Positions 7,244 through 13,950 of a DNA stretch of 15,168 nucleotides are shown piece after piece (position 1 is the stretch's first letter; every line of letters starts with the position of its first letter). A program made the translations under genes and the position numbers. The stretch spans positions 1 to 15,168 of the forward strand of contig CAZUVT010000040.1 of NCBI GenBank assembly GCA_964623925.1, given 5' to 3'. The notes below the pieces were generated by a model, which saw only the letters and a list, made by a program, of their open reading frames with translations, made no database searches and was not told the DNA's origin. This stretch comes from CATJXY01 sp964623925 (lineage in GTDB: Bacteria; Bacillota_I; Bacilli_A; Erysipelotrichales; Erysipelotrichaceae).

Positions 7244-7278
7244 AAATACAAGAAAAATTTGTTTTGACACTTGTATTT
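7244..7278. repeat. Inverted repeat overlapping the rimP -35 region
   Basis: AAATACAAG (7244-7252) and CTTGTATTT (7270-7278) are perfect 9-bp arms separated by 17 nt. The right arm contains the proposed -35 box of rimP. There is no clean T run after it, so it is a poor terminator for the MFS gene; it could be an operator. Confidence 0.45.
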
Positions 7279-7298
7279 ATTTGGAAATGTGGTATTAT
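7271..7298 (+). promoter_or_regulatory. Probable promoter of the rimP-nusA-infB operon
   Basis: TTGTAT (7271-7276), a 16-nt spacer, then TATTAT (7293-7298) preceded by TG, giving an extended -10. A perfect TTGACA lies at 7264-7269, but is 23 nt from the -10 and so badly spaced. The expected start is near 7305, giving a leader of about 53 nt. Confidence 0.6.
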
Positions 7299-7309
7299 AT
7301 GCATAGAAA

Positions 7310-7352
7310 CGAGGAGTGGTTGAAAGACCACTCCTTGATGTTGATTAAGGAG
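7310..7352 (+). promoter_or_regulatory. Structured rimP leader with alternative hairpins
   Basis: Hairpin 1: 7310-7320 pairs with 7327-7337 (11 bp, one G-U, loop TGAAAG). It is GC-rich and has no U tail, so it is not a terminator. Hairpin 2: 7331-7338 (CTCCTTGA) pairs with 7345-7352 (TTAAGGAG; 8 bp, one G-U, 6-nt loop) and would sequester the AAGGAG ribosome binding site of rimP. Both use 7331-7337, so they cannot form together. The pairing is read directly from sequence; regulation is inferred. I do not recognise it as a described leader family. Confidence 0.5.
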
Positions 7353-7357
7353 AAGAT

Positions 7358-7828
7358 ATGAATCAAATCGAAGAAATCACAAAACTTATTCAGCCGGTCT
7401 TAATGGAATCCAAAGTAGAATTGTATGAGTGCGGATGGCATAAGAGCGGAAAATCCAAAATCCTACAGATTGCGATCATGCATGAAGATGGTGAGATGGA
7501 TATCGATACTTGTCAGGAAGTTTCTGAAAAAATCTCATTGCTTTTGGATGAGCATGAGGACATGATTCCATTTGAGTATTTTTTGGAAGTATGCAGTCCC
7601 GGAGCGGAGCGCCGATTGCGTAATCATGAAGAGATCACTCATGCATTAGGCAAGCATGTCTACATGAAGCTCAAACATCCACTCAAAAATCGGATGGAAT
7701 TCACAGGTGATTTATTGGAATGTAATGAAATTGGATTAACAGTTGAATATGCCGATAAGTCCATTAAACACAAAATAACAATAAGTGAAGATGAAATCGA
7801 AATGATTCGATTAGCGGTAAAGTTTTAA
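7358..7828 (+). CDS. rimP: Ribosome maturation factor RimP
   Basis: RimP binds the free 30S subunit and helps its late assembly. The 156-aa product has the usual two-part form: an N-terminal alpha/beta domain (about 1-85) ending in the family signature EVCSPGAERRL at residues 77-87, and a C-terminal Sm-like beta domain (about 90-156) with GDLLECNEIGLTVEY. Length is typical of Bacillota. AAGGAG at 7347-7352 precedes the ATG. It is the first gene of the nusA-infB operon, with nusA only 14 nt downstream. An out-of-frame 7-codon ORF (ATG at 7338) has its TGA overlapping the rimP start, but lacks a ribosome binding site. Confidence 0.96.
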   Translation: MNQIEEITKLIQPVLMESKVELYECGWHKSGKSKILQIAIMHEDGEMDIDTCQEVSEKISLLLDEHEDMIPFEYFLEVCSPGAERRLRNHEEITHALGKHVYMKLKHPLKNRMEFTGDLLECNEIGLTVEYADKSIKHKITISEDEIEMIRLAVKF

Positions 7829-7842
7829 TTAAGGAGAAGGTT

Positions 7843-9471
7843 ATGAGAAAAGAATCAAAAAAACAGGAAAACAAGGATAAAGATTTTCTGAGTGCCATGA
7901 GTGCGATCGAAGATGATGGAAATATAACTAAAGAGATCCTTGTTGCAGCATTGGAAGAAGCATTGGCCAAGGCATATCGCAAACACAAAGATATTGCCGA
8001 TCTGTTGGTTCGCGTTGAAATCGATGATAAAGGTCTGCCAAGAGTTTTCCAGCAGCGAACAGTTGTAGAGGAATTAGAAGATGATGAATTGGAAATGACG
8101 CTGGATGAGGCGCGGCTGATCAATCCGGATGCCCAGTTGGGTGATTTGATGGAAGAGCCTGTCAATATCGCGGAATTTGGAAGAAATGCTGCAGTATTAG
8201 CGAAGAATGTCTTAAAGCAGAAAGTTCGTGAAGCGCAGAAACAGGCTGTTTATGATGAATACATTGACAAGCTTGATGAAATGGTGAATGGATTTGTTCA
8301 GTCGGTTGAAGAGCGTTTCGTTTTGGTCAACTTAGGAAAGACCGTAGCAATGATGCCGGCAAATCAGCAGATCCCGGGAGAAGTGCTCCGTGAAGGACAG
8401 AATATCCGCGTTGTGATCACACAGGTCAATAAGGAAACGAAGGGGGCACAGGTGCTTGTTTCCCGTTCGACTGAAAAACTTGTTAAGCGCTTGTTTGAGC
8501 GTGAAGTTCCGGAAATCTATGATGGAATCATTGAAATCAAAGCTTTGGCTCGTGAGGCCGGAGAGCGTACAAAAATGGCTGTTTATTCTCATAATCCGGA
8601 TGTGGATCCGATCGGAAGCTGCATCGGTCCTAGAGGAAGCCGGGTACAGGTCGTTATTGAAGAACTCAAAGGAGAAAAGATCGATATCTTTGAGTGGAGC
8701 GATAACACTCAGGAATTGATTAAAAATGCTTTGGCCCCGGCTAAGATCCTGGCTGTTCTTCCGGGCGAAGACAAGCGGACGCTTCTTGTCATCGTAGAGG
8801 ATAATCAGCTAAGTCTTGCCATCGGTAAAAAAGGTAAAAATGCCCGTTTGGCAGTGAAGCTGACAGGAACCAAAATCGATATCAAGACTCGTACGGAAAT
8901 TGAAGAAGCCGGAATTGACTGGAAGAGCAAAATGATTGAATTTGCTGCGGAACAGGAAAGAGAAAAACGCGCTAAAGAAGCTGAAATATTATTGAAAATG
9001 CAGGAAGAAGCAGAAAATCAGACAGAGATTGAAGAAGTGGCAGATACTGTTGAAGAAATTGAGGAAGTCGCTGAAGAGACACCTGTTTCTGAACCTGTTG
9101 AATTACCGGTTGAGGAAGTTTCTGAGAACAAGGTCGTTGAAGAAGTGCCTGTTAAGAAGCCGGCTAAGCCTGTAGTTAAGGAAAGAAAGCCTGTTACTGA
9201 GTATGTTTCTCGCTTTGAACGATTAGCGGATACTTCAAAGCCTCAGGAAAAGAAAGAAGCTCCTAAGAAGAAAAAATATGCTGCAAAAGAGGAAGAGAGA
9301 CGCTTGTCTAATAAGATCTTGAAGAAGGACAAAGACTATGAATTGCGTCCGATCTATTCTGAACAGGAATTGGAAGAAATTGCTTTGAATGAGGAATTGG
9401 AAGAAGCAAATTCTTGGATCGAAGATGATATCGATTTCGATGAATACGATTCATACTACGACCAGGATTAG
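7843..9471 (+). CDS. nusA: Transcription termination/antitermination factor NusA with long C-terminal extension
   Basis: NusA binds RNA polymerase and nascent RNA and modulates pausing, termination and antitermination. The 542-aa product has the N-terminal RNA-polymerase-binding domain (about 1-140), the S1 domain (about 145-205), KH1 with IGPRG at 261-265, and KH2 with IGKKGKN at 327-333. The common core ends near residue 370, close to the full length of B. subtilis NusA (371 aa). The remaining ~170 residues are a low-complexity, probably disordered tail: an E/V-rich part, a K/P-rich part, a more structured-looking EYVSRFERLAD segment, a K-rich patch, and a very acidic, aromatic end (DDIDFDEYDSYYDQD). 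It is not the repeated acidic AR1/AR2 domain seen in E. coli NusA. TTAAGGAGAAGG precedes the ATG. Confidence 0.97.
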   Translation: MRKESKKQENKDKDFLSAMSAIEDDGNITKEILVAALEEALAKAYRKHKDIADLLVRVEIDDKGLPRVFQQRTVVEELEDDELEMTLDEARLINPDAQLGDLMEEPVNIAEFGRNAAVLAKNVLKQKVREAQKQAVYDEYIDKLDEMVNGFVQSVEERFVLVNLGKTVAMMPANQQIPGEVLREGQNIRVVITQVNKETKGAQVLVSRSTEKLVKRLFEREVPEIYDGIIEIKALAREAGERTKMAVYSHNPDVDPIGSCIGPRGSRVQVVIEELKGEKIDIFEWSDNTQELIKNALAPAKILAVLPGEDKRTLLVIVEDNQLSLAIGKKGKNARLAVKLTGTKIDIKTRTEIEEAGIDWKSKMIEFAAEQEREKRAKEAEILLKMQEEAENQTEIEEVADTVEEIEEVAEETPVSEPVELPVEEVSENKVVEEVPVKKPAKPVVKERKPVTEYVSRFERLADTSKPQEKKEAPKKKKYAAKEEERRLSNKILKKDKDYELRPIYSEQELEEIALNEELEEANSWIEDDIDFDEYDSYYDQD

Positions 9472-9485
9472 TTTGGAGGGATGGT

Positions 9486-9743
9486 ATGAAAAAAATACCT
9501 TTGAGAAAATGCGTGGCCACACAGGAACAATTGCCGAAAAAAGAACTGCTGAGAATCGTAAAGACTCCTGAGGGAGAAGTTAAAGTAGATGTTAGCGGAA
9601 AAGCAAACGGAAGAGGAGCATATCTCAAAAAGAGTATAGATGCATTGAATCTTGCGAAAAAGAAGAAATGCTTGGATAAGTCATTGGAATGCACAATTAG
9701 CGAAGATGTTTATGCAGAAATAGAGAAGGTTATTCTTGGATAG
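9486..9743 (+). CDS. rnpM: RNase P modulator RnpM (YlxR family)
   Basis: An 85-aa YlxR (DUF448) protein. The family signature is clear: RKCVATQEQLPKKELLRIVK at about 7-26 and GRGAY at 42-46. In B. subtilis YlxR has been shown to bind RNase P RNA and modulate the enzyme, hence RnpM. It lies in its usual place between nusA and the L7Ae-like gene. GGAGGG at 9475-9480 sits 5 nt before the ATG at 9486; an ATG at 9481 opens only a two-codon frame. The stop overlaps the start of ylxQ by 8 nt. Confidence 0.93.
   Translation: MKKIPLRKCVATQEQLPKKELLRIVKTPEGEVKVDVSGKANGRGAYLKKSIDALNLAKKKKCLDKSLECTISEDVYAEIEKVILG
9724..9729 (+). promoter_or_regulatory. Ribosome binding site for the TTG start of ylxQ
   Basis: AGAAGG inside the 3' end of rnpM, 6 nt before a TTG codon at 9736. 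No in-frame ATG or GTG lies near the conserved N-terminus, so this site supports TTG initiation within the upstream gene. Confidence 0.6.
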
Positions 9744-10041
9744 CAAAATTAGAGGATATTTGGGTCTTGCCGCCCGTATTCGCAAGATTGAAACGGGCGA
9801 AAGAGCCTTGCATTCAATACAAAATCAAAAGGCAAAATGCTGTATTCTGGCCGAAGACTGCGGTGAGAATGCCAAAAAAAAGATCCGGGATAAATGTGCA
9901 TTTTATAAAACTGAACTTGTGCTTGTAAATAGCAGAGAAGAATTGTCATTGGCATTGGGCAAAGCGAATTCGCCCTATGTGACGATTACTGATGATGGAA
10001 TTGCAAAACAGATACTTAAAAGAAACAAGGAGGTAATTTGA
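9736..10041 (+). CDS. ylxQ: L7Ae-family RNA-binding protein YlxQ
   Basis: A 101-aa member of the L7Ae/L30e/S12e family, whose relatives bind kink-turn RNA. YLGLAARIRKIETGE at about 8-22, CCILAEDCGENAKKKI and ALGKANSPYVTITDDGIA are typical of the Bacillota YlxQ branch. Initiation at TTG with an 8-nt overlap into rnpM, and a stop (TGA, 10039-10041) sharing one base with the infB ATG, imply translational coupling along rnpM-ylxQ-infB. The precise RNA target is not known to me. Identity is secure; the start codon is slightly less so. Confidence 0.93.
   Translation: MDSKIRGYLGLAARIRKIETGERALHSIQNQKAKCCILAEDCGENAKKKIRDKCAFYKTELVLVNSREELSLALGKANSPYVTITDDGIAKQILKRNKEVI
10027..10034 (+). promoter_or_regulatory. 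Consensus Shine-Dalgarno sequence of infB
   Basis: AAGGAGGT, a full match to the 16S anti-Shine-Dalgarno, 6 nt before the ATG at 10041. It selects that ATG over the in-frame TTG at 10038. Confidence 0.8.
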
Positions 10042-11882
10042 TGGCAAAACAGCAGAATAATAAGAATAAAAACAAGAATAAAAGAGGAAATTCAAGACCT
10101 CAGAATTCATTTAAGCCAAGAGAAGAAAAAGTGAAGTCCATCACTTATTCTGATGGAATCACTGTGGGAGAGCTTGCCCAGAAGATGAATCGAAATGCCA
10201 GTGATATCATCAAGCTTTTGTTTATGCTTGGTAAAATGGTAACGATCAACAGCACGATGGAAGATGAATTGATCGAACTGGTATGCATGGAATATGGAAT
10301 TGAATATACCAAAGAAGTGATCGTTGATGAAGATTCTTTGGAAGATACCGAAGTCGATGAAGATGATACCAATCTTGAAGAGAGACCGCCGATCGTTACG
10401 ATCATGGGGCATGTTGACCACGGTAAAACGACTTTGCTGGATACGATTCGAAAGAGTCATGTCGTTTCCGGAGAGTTTGGAGGAATCACACAGCATATCG
10501 GTGCCTATCAGGTCAGTGTTCAGGGAAAGAAAGTGACTTTCCTGGATACTCCGGGACATGAGGCATTTACTGCCATGCGTGCTCGTGGAGCAAAAGTTAC
10601 CGATGTCTGCATCATTGTGGTTGCGGCAGATGACGGCGTCATGCCTCAGACAAGAGAGGCAATCGACCATGCCCGAGCAGCAGAAGTTCCGATCATTATT
10701 GCATTAAACAAAATGGATAAGCCGGATGTCAATCCGGATCGCGTCATGAATGAATTGGCTGATTTAGGACTTATGCCGGAAGAATGGGGCGGAGATACGA
10801 TCTTTGTGAAATGTTCTGCCAAAACCGGTATGGGAGTTCAGGATATTCTGGATACGATCTTAGTCGTTTCCGAAGTTCTTGAATTGAAAGCTAATCCAAA
10901 ACATGCAGCTACCGGTACGGTTATTGAAGCAAAGCTGGATAAAGGAAGAGGTTCTGTTGCAACCTTGTTGGTTGAAAACGGAACTCTGCGCTCTGGAGAT
11001 CCGGTCGTTGTCGGTGCTTGTTTCGGCCGTGTCCGCAAGATGACAGATGATAGAGGCCGGGAAATCAAAGAAGCAAAACCTTCTACTCCGGTTGAAATCA
11101 TCGGATTGAACGATGTGCCGATTGCCGGAGATAACTTTAAAGCCTTCGCGAATGAAAGACAGGCAAGAGAAGTTGCCGATCGACGTGCGCAAAGCAAGAT
11201 TGAAGCAGAGCGTAAATCAACCAGTGCGATGAGTCTTGAAGATCTTTCCAAGCAGATCGAAGAGGGTGGACTTCAGGAAATCAATGTCATTGTCAAAGCC
11301 GATGTTCAGGGATCAGCTGAAGCTGTTAAATCCAGCCTTGAAAGAATCGATGTTGATGGAGTAAGAGTTAATGTGATCCGCAGCACTGCCGGTGCGATCA
11401 GCGAATCCGATATCATGCTTGCTTCTGCATCCAAGGCGGTCATTTACGGATTTAATGTTCGTCCGGATGCCAATGTCAGAAAGAAAGCTGAGGAAGAAGG
11501 CGTGCAGATCAAGCTGCATAATATCATCTACAAGGCTGTGGAAGAAATGGAATTGGCAATGAAAGGAATGCTTGCGCCGGTTTATGAAGAAGTCATTCTC
11601 GGACAGGCAGTTGTTCGCCAGACATTTAAAGTTTCTAAGATCGGAACGATTGCCGGATGTATGGTAACGGATGGAAAGATCATCCGTGATTGCGGTGTTC
11701 GTCTGATTCGTGAAGGAATCGTTATTTATAGCGGTAATTTAGGCAGCTTGAAGCGTTTCCAGAACGATGCAAAAGAAGTGCTCAGCGGTTACGAATGCGG
11801 TTTGACAATTGAGAATTTCAATGATATCAAAGAAGGAGATATCATCGAAGCTCATACTGAACAGATCGTTCCGGTCGAATAG
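10041..11882 (+). CDS. infB: Translation initiation factor IF2
   Basis: IF2 is the GTPase that places initiator fMet-tRNA on the 30S subunit and promotes 50S joining. The 613-aa product has a short basic N-terminus (NNKNKNKNKRG), one IF2-N domain (about 35-85, ITVGELAQKMNRNASDIIKLL), an acidic linker, then the G domain: G1 GHVDHGKT at 123-130, GGITQHIGAY, G3 DTPGH at 169-173, G4 NKMD at 223-226, G5 SAK at 259-261. Domains II, III (IF2) and the C-terminal fMet-tRNA-binding domain follow (ECGLTIENFNDIKEGDIIE near the end). It is compact compared with B. subtilis IF2 (716 aa); the shortening is in the N-terminal region. No internal start comparable to the E. coli IF2-beta site was noticed. Confidence 0.98.
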   Translation: MAKQQNNKNKNKNKRGNSRPQNSFKPREEKVKSITYSDGITVGELAQKMNRNASDIIKLLFMLGKMVTINSTMEDELIELVCMEYGIEYTKEVIVDEDSLEDTEVDEDDTNLEERPPIVTIMGHVDHGKTTLLDTIRKSHVVSGEFGGITQHIGAYQVSVQGKKVTFLDTPGHEAFTAMRARGAKVTDVCIIVVAADDGVMPQTREAIDHARAAEVPIIIALNKMDKPDVNPDRVMNELADLGLMPEEWGGDTIFVKCSAKTGMGVQDILDTILVVSEVLELKANPKHAATGTVIEAKLDKGRGSVATLLVENGTLRSGDPVVVGACFGRVRKMTDDRGREIKEAKPSTPVEIIGLNDVPIAGDNFKAFANERQAREVADRRAQSKIEAERKSTSAMSLEDLSKQIEEGGLQEINVIVKADVQGSAEAVKSSLERIDVDGVRVNVIRSTAGAISESDIMLASASKAVIYGFNVRPDANVRKKAEEEGVQIKLHNIIYKAVEEMELAMKGMLAPVYEEVILGQAVVRQTFKVSKIGTIAGCMVTDGKIIRDCGVRLIREGIVIYSGNLGSLKRFQNDAKEVLSGYECGLTIENFNDIKEGDIIEAHTEQIVPVE

Positions 11883-11892
11883 AGGGATTTCT

Positions 11893-12243
11893 ATGAGTTC
11901 AGTAAAAATCAAACGATTGAACAGCATCATTTTAAAAGAAGTGACAGATATCATTCAGAATTCTGTCAAAGATCCTAAAATCGGTTTTGTAACGATTACA
12001 GATGTGGATGTAACTAATGATCTGTCTTATGCCAAGGTTTATATTTCATTTCTTGGCAAAAAGGAAAGAAATGATGCCGGGTTAAATGCCTTGAATCGAG
12101 CTAAGGGTCATATCCGCAGTGAATTGTCGAAACGACTTACAACAAGAAAAGTTCCGGAATTGATCTTTATTCTGGATGATACTTTGGAAAAAGGAAATAG
12201 AATCGAATCGATTCTGAATGAGATCAATAAAGAAAGCGAATAA
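11893..12243 (+). CDS. rbfA: 30S ribosome-binding factor A
   Basis: RbfA is a small KH-fold protein that binds the 30S subunit near helix 1 of 16S rRNA and is needed for late maturation, especially in the cold. The 116-aa product shows DPKIGFVTITDVDVTNDLSYAKVY (split here: DPKIGFVTITDV at 27-38 and TNDLSYAKVY at 41-50), the family core, and PELIFILDDTLEKGNRIESIL near the end. The chosen ATG at 11893 has AGAGGGAT upstream and lies 10 nt after the infB stop. It is the last gene of the operon: the stop codon sits in the loop of a terminator hairpin. truB and ribF, which often follow rbfA, are not here. Confidence 0.96.
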   Translation: MSSVKIKRLNSIILKEVTDIIQNSVKDPKIGFVTITDVDVTNDLSYAKVYISFLGKKERNDAGLNALNRAKGHIRSELSKRLTTRKVPELIFILDDTLEKGNRIESILNEINKESE

Positions 12244-12257
12244 ACTTCGCTTTTTTT
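12233..12257 (+). terminator. Rho-independent terminator ending the rimP-rbfA operon
   Basis: AAAGCGAA (12233-12240) pairs with TTCGCTTT (12246-12253) around a 5-nt loop containing the rbfA stop codon; seven T residues run through 12257. The left arm lies inside the last rbfA codons. Confidence 0.85.
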
Positions 12258-12288
12258 AATTCTTATTTTCGATAATGAAAACTTATTG

Positions 12289-12294
12289 TATAAT
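12289..12294 (+). promoter_or_regulatory. Probable -10 box for the PHP-nadK unit
   Basis: A perfect TATAAT between the rbfA terminator and the PHP gene, 22 nt before its start codon. The -35 region (around 12266-12271) is poor, so the promoter may be weak or need an activator. Confidence 0.55.
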
Positions 12295-12316
12295 ATTAAA
12301 AGACAGGAGTGATTTT

Positions 12317-13183
12317 ATGAAAGCAGATTTGCATATCCATAGTGAATTCAGCTATGATTCCTATGAGCACATCGATCAGATTATTGAGAAGGCAAAAGAG
12401 AATCAGGTTGAATTTATTGCAGTATGTGATCATAACGCAACAGAAGGATCGCTTGAGTTGATCAAAAGAGAAGAGATTCATGCTATTTCCGGAATTGAAA
12501 TCGATTGTTTTTTTGAAAAAGAGATCATCCATGTCTTAGGTTATGGATGTGATCTCTCTGATCCTCGATTTAAAGAAATTGAAAGAAATTATTCCTCGGA
12601 ATTAGAACGATGCAGCGATACATTGATCAAAATGATGGAAAAGAAATATGGAATCGAAATGGATCGCAGGAAGATCATTGAATATTCCAAGGGGAAACCT
12701 GTGACCCATGTTGCGATCATCCGTTATTTATTGGATCATTTTAATCATGATGAACTCACGACTTATCAAAGCGGAGAACGGGCATATAGCCCCGTTGCCA
12801 ATTATTACTGGGATAATCTGGCGCTTGGAAAAGAATTATTCATTCCCAAGCAGATTCCGATCGTACAGGATGTTATTCGATTGATCCATGAAAGCGGCGG
12901 GGTGGCCATCGTTGCCCATCCGTCTGTTAATATCGGTTGTGATTTAAGCAATGCTTTAAAACTGTTAGAAATGGGAATCGATGGGTTTGAAGTCTATTGT
13001 TCTTATCATGATCAAAAACAAATCAGTTTTTATCATGATTTATGTAAAAAGATGAATTGTCTTGAGACTTGCGGCAGCGACTATCACGGTATGATCAAGC
13101 CTCAAGTTGAATTGGGTATGACGAATTATGAAGGAGATTGCAGTTTGATGATTCAAGCACTGCTAGAGAGGATATCAAAATGA
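12317..13183 (+). CDS. PHP-domain metal-dependent phosphoesterase (TrpH/YciV-like)
   Basis: A 288-aa PHP-family hydrolase with the full set of likely metal ligands: Asp4/His6/His8 (DLHIHS), Asp14, His39 (CDHN), Glu61 (GIEID), His72 (HVLGYG), His201 (VAHP), Asp255 and His257 (GSDYHG). A helical insert lies between about 85 and 180, as in YciV/TrpH and related 3',5'-nucleotide bisphosphatases; E. coli YciV (RNase AM) also acts as a 5'-3' exoribonuclease on short RNAs. A polymerase-associated or histidinol-phosphatase role is less likely from length and context. The exact substrate is inferred, not shown. The ATG at 12317 has CAGGAGTGA upstream. It overlaps nadK by 4 nt (ATGA), so the two are translationally coupled. 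Confidence 0.88.
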   Translation: MKADLHIHSEFSYDSYEHIDQIIEKAKENQVEFIAVCDHNATEGSLELIKREEIHAISGIEIDCFFEKEIIHVLGYGCDLSDPRFKEIERNYSSELERCSDTLIKMMEKKYGIEMDRRKIIEYSKGKPVTHVAIIRYLLDHFNHDELTTYQSGERAYSPVANYYWDNLALGKELFIPKQIPIVQDVIRLIHESGGVAIVAHPSVNIGCDLSNALKLLEMGIDGFEVYCSYHDQKQISFYHDLCKKMNCLETCGSDYHGMIKPQVELGMTNYEGDCSLMIQALLERISK

Positions 13184-13950
13184 GAACATTCAGTACGATA
13201 TCAAGAAATGATGACTTTTCAAAAGAAGTCGAAAAAAAGATACAAGAAAGATTGGTTCAGGAAGACTGGCTTTGTGAAGCACAAGAGCCGGATTTTGTAT
13301 TTGCGATCGGTGGAGATGGAACCTTTCTTCATGCGGTTCATAAATATCTGCATCGCCTTGAAAAAACGATGTTTATCGGTATACATACCGGTACGCTTGG
13401 CTTTTTTACCGATTATCAAAGCGACGAGCTGGATCAGTTTTTCGCTGATATTCTTAAAAAATCACCGGAAATTCAGGAATACCGCATGTTGGAATGCGAA
13501 GTGGATCATCAGAAGATATACAGTTTGAACGAAGTCCGTGTTGAAAATGTTCATCGGACACAAATGATCGATGTTTATCTGGATGCCACTAAGCTTGAAC
13601 GATTTAGAGGAGTCGGCTTATGTGTCTGCAGCCAGTTGGGATCCACCGCTTACAATCGATCTTTGGGCGGGGCTGTGATTCAAAATGGACTTGAATTCAT
13701 AGAACTCTGTGAAATTACCGGAATCCATCATCGCCAATTCCAATCACTGGGGTCTCCTTTGATCCTTCATCCAAATACGCGGCTTGTATTCTATTCTTCT
13801 GATTATGATGGCGCAGTTCTCTGCTGGGATCACTATTTCCTTGATTTAAAAGGTGAAAAAGAAGTTAAGATCGCTTTATCTGATAAAAAAGTAAAAATCG
13901 CACGGTATCGGCCGTACGATTATACAAGTCATTTAAAGAATTTGTTTTAA
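13180..13950 (+). CDS. nadK: NAD kinase
   Basis: NAD kinase phosphorylates the 2'-hydroxyl of NAD's adenosine ribose to make NADP. The 256-aa product has the GGDG motif at residues 44-47 (Asp46 the expected catalytic base) followed by TFLHAV, then HTGTLGFF, the conserved Asn-Glu (SLNEV, 117-118), and GSTAYNRSLGGAV from 154. Length is typical of the short Bacillota enzymes. I use the ATG at 13180, which overlaps the PHP stop; GAGAGGAT precedes it. A start further upstream would only add residues coded inside the PHP gene. Its TAA overlaps the stop codon of the convergent spoVAF gene, and no terminator hairpin lies between them. Confidence 0.96.
   Translation: MRTFSTISRNDDFSKEVEKKIQERLVQEDWLCEAQEPDFVFAIGGDGTFLHAVHKYLHRLEKTMFIGIHTGTLGFFTDYQSDELDQFFADILKKSPEIQEYRMLECEVDHQKIYSLNEVRVENVHRTQMIDVYLDATKLERFRGVGLCVCSQLGSTAYNRSLGGAVIQNGLEFIELCEITGIHHRQFQSLGSPLILHPNTRLVFYSSDYDGAVLCWDHYFLDLKGEKEVKIALSDKKVKIARYRPYDYTSHLKNLF

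Noticed and set aside
7264..7269. TTGACA as the -35 of the rimP promoter
   Set aside because: The only good -10 is 23 nt away, far outside the 16-19 range; TTGTAT at 7271 is better placed.
7299..7361. A possible leader peptide upstream of rimP (frame ending MLIKEKI, with its TGA overlapping the rimP ATG)
   Set aside because: The ATG at 7338 has no ribosome binding site, the earlier TTG is badly spaced from AGGAG, and the ATG near 7299 lies at the -10 box, upstream of the expected transcript.
10107..10670. A 187-codon minus-strand open frame inside infB
   Set aside because: Antisense to the conserved IF2 G domain; composition is that of a shadow frame and no start signal is present.
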